Of a stretch of DNA of 64,000 bases, positions 63,241-64,000 are shown piece by piece; position 1 is the stretch's first letter; the number at the start of each line of letters is the position of its first letter. The position numbers were made by a program, and so were the translations under genes. The stretch comes from Aquila chrysaetos chrysaetos (Eukaryota; Chordata; Aves; Accipitriformes; Accipitridae): NCBI RefSeq assembly GCF_900496995.4, contig NC_044018.1, forward strand, positions 29,678,047 to 29,742,046, read 5' to 3'. The notes under the pieces were generated by a model that was given only the letters and a program-made list of their open reading frames with translations, had not been told where the DNA came from and made no database searches.

Positions 63241-64000
63241 ACACGGAACGAAAGGAATAAAAAAAAATAAAAAAAACCAACCCCAAAACCGCCTTGAATT
63301 AGCAGAAAGTGCAAGTGAGGAGTTTCAAATGGCTTTGGGAAACTTGGGGAAGTTTGTGGCGGGGGGGGCGCTGGGGGACACACACGCCTCAATGTTAAAG
63401 GTACTAAAACTTCTTTGCAAAGTGATTTTTTTTTTTTTTTTATGGCAGGAGAAGCTTTTGCAGGTCTTTGCACCCTCTCCCAGCCGAGGAGGGGGGGTGT
63501 CCTCTCCCCTCCCCAGCCCCTGTCTCCCCCCCCCCCCCCGTGTGTGTGTGTCCCCCGCCGCAATTACACACACAGAGGGGAGAAAAAAAAAAAAAAAGGG
63601 CACCAAATTGCAAAAAATTGCAAGTTTCTGTCACTTGGTGGCAGTATACAAAACAAGTAAACAAAAACGGGCAGAAATTTAAACACTCAAGGGGGGGGCA
63701 AGGCGGGGGGGGGGGCCCACCTGTGGGACAAACCCCCTTCCCCCCATCCCTTGGACCTTGTCTGGCGGGTGATTTTAGGGGGGGGTTAGGTTTTTTTTTT
63801 TTCTTCTGTGTGTTGTTGGTTTTTAGTGGGTTTTTCTCTTTTTTTTTTTTTTAACTCCTTGCTCCCAGTCTCTCCCCCCCCCCCCTTTTATTTTTCCCCT
63901 CCCCGCCCCCCATTGAAACGCGGGGTCTTTAGTCTGGGGACAAAGACTTTTACAGCAAGGTGTGTCCCCATGCGACAAAGGCGACCCGAGCAGCCTGTCC
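63241..64000. other. Window edge, simple sequence
   Basis: G/C and A/T homopolymers; no gene. HOXC8 would lie beyond the right edge. Confidence 0.5.

Overview
The window is vertebrate nuclear DNA holding the anterior-middle part of a HOXC cluster. Three complete two-exon Hox genes lie on the minus strand in the order HOXC4 (30924-32293), HOXC5 (50210-51649) and HOXC6 (55135-56651). The paralogue calls rest on full-length proteins: N-termini, YPWM hexapeptides, homeodomains and C-terminal tails all fit HOXC4, HOXC5 and HOXC6 rather than the A, B or D copies. The source is probably a sauropsid and most likely a bird. The DNA is full of long G/C homopolymers and short GC-rich minisatellites, as on avian microchromosomes, has few recognisable interspersed transposons, and keeps a HOXC-cluster mir-10 gene that mammals have lost. 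The species cannot be fixed from sequence alone.

Layout. 1-30.1 kb is the 3' flank of HOXC4, with no supportable gene. It holds minisatellites, microsatellites, a palindromic MITE-like repeat and a few islands of ordinary-complexity DNA that look like regulatory elements. No HOXC3 or HOXC1 homeobox is visible there. 30.1-32.4 kb is HOXC4 with its 3' UTR and promoter. A mir-10 family hairpin (34136-34215, minus) lies 1.8 kb upstream of HOXC4, the usual mir-10 position beside a group-4 Hox gene. The HOXC4-HOXC5 interval also carries a DR5 retinoic-acid-type element, an octamer cluster, a candidate 5' non-coding exon and a large GGAA polypurine tract. 49-52.1 kb is HOXC5 and 54.3-56.8 kb is HOXC6. 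56.8-64 kb is the HOXC6-HOXC8 intergenic region; HOXC8 itself is not reached.

How it works together. All genes and the miRNA are read in one direction, as in a normal collinear cluster. Each of the three introns carries, 50-210 bp after the splice donor, the same pair of motifs: a CDX/posterior-Hox ATAAA-type site (TTTATGG/CCATAAA or TCATAAA) and a GTCGTAAA site. This suggests a shared intronic cross-regulatory module. The DR5 element lies upstream of both mir-10 and HOXC4 and could serve both.

One defect stands out. The HOXC6 tail is shifted out of frame inside a 12-base C run (55212-55223), while the expected acidic tail is intact in the neighbouring frame. This is most simply a homopolymer length error in the sequence.
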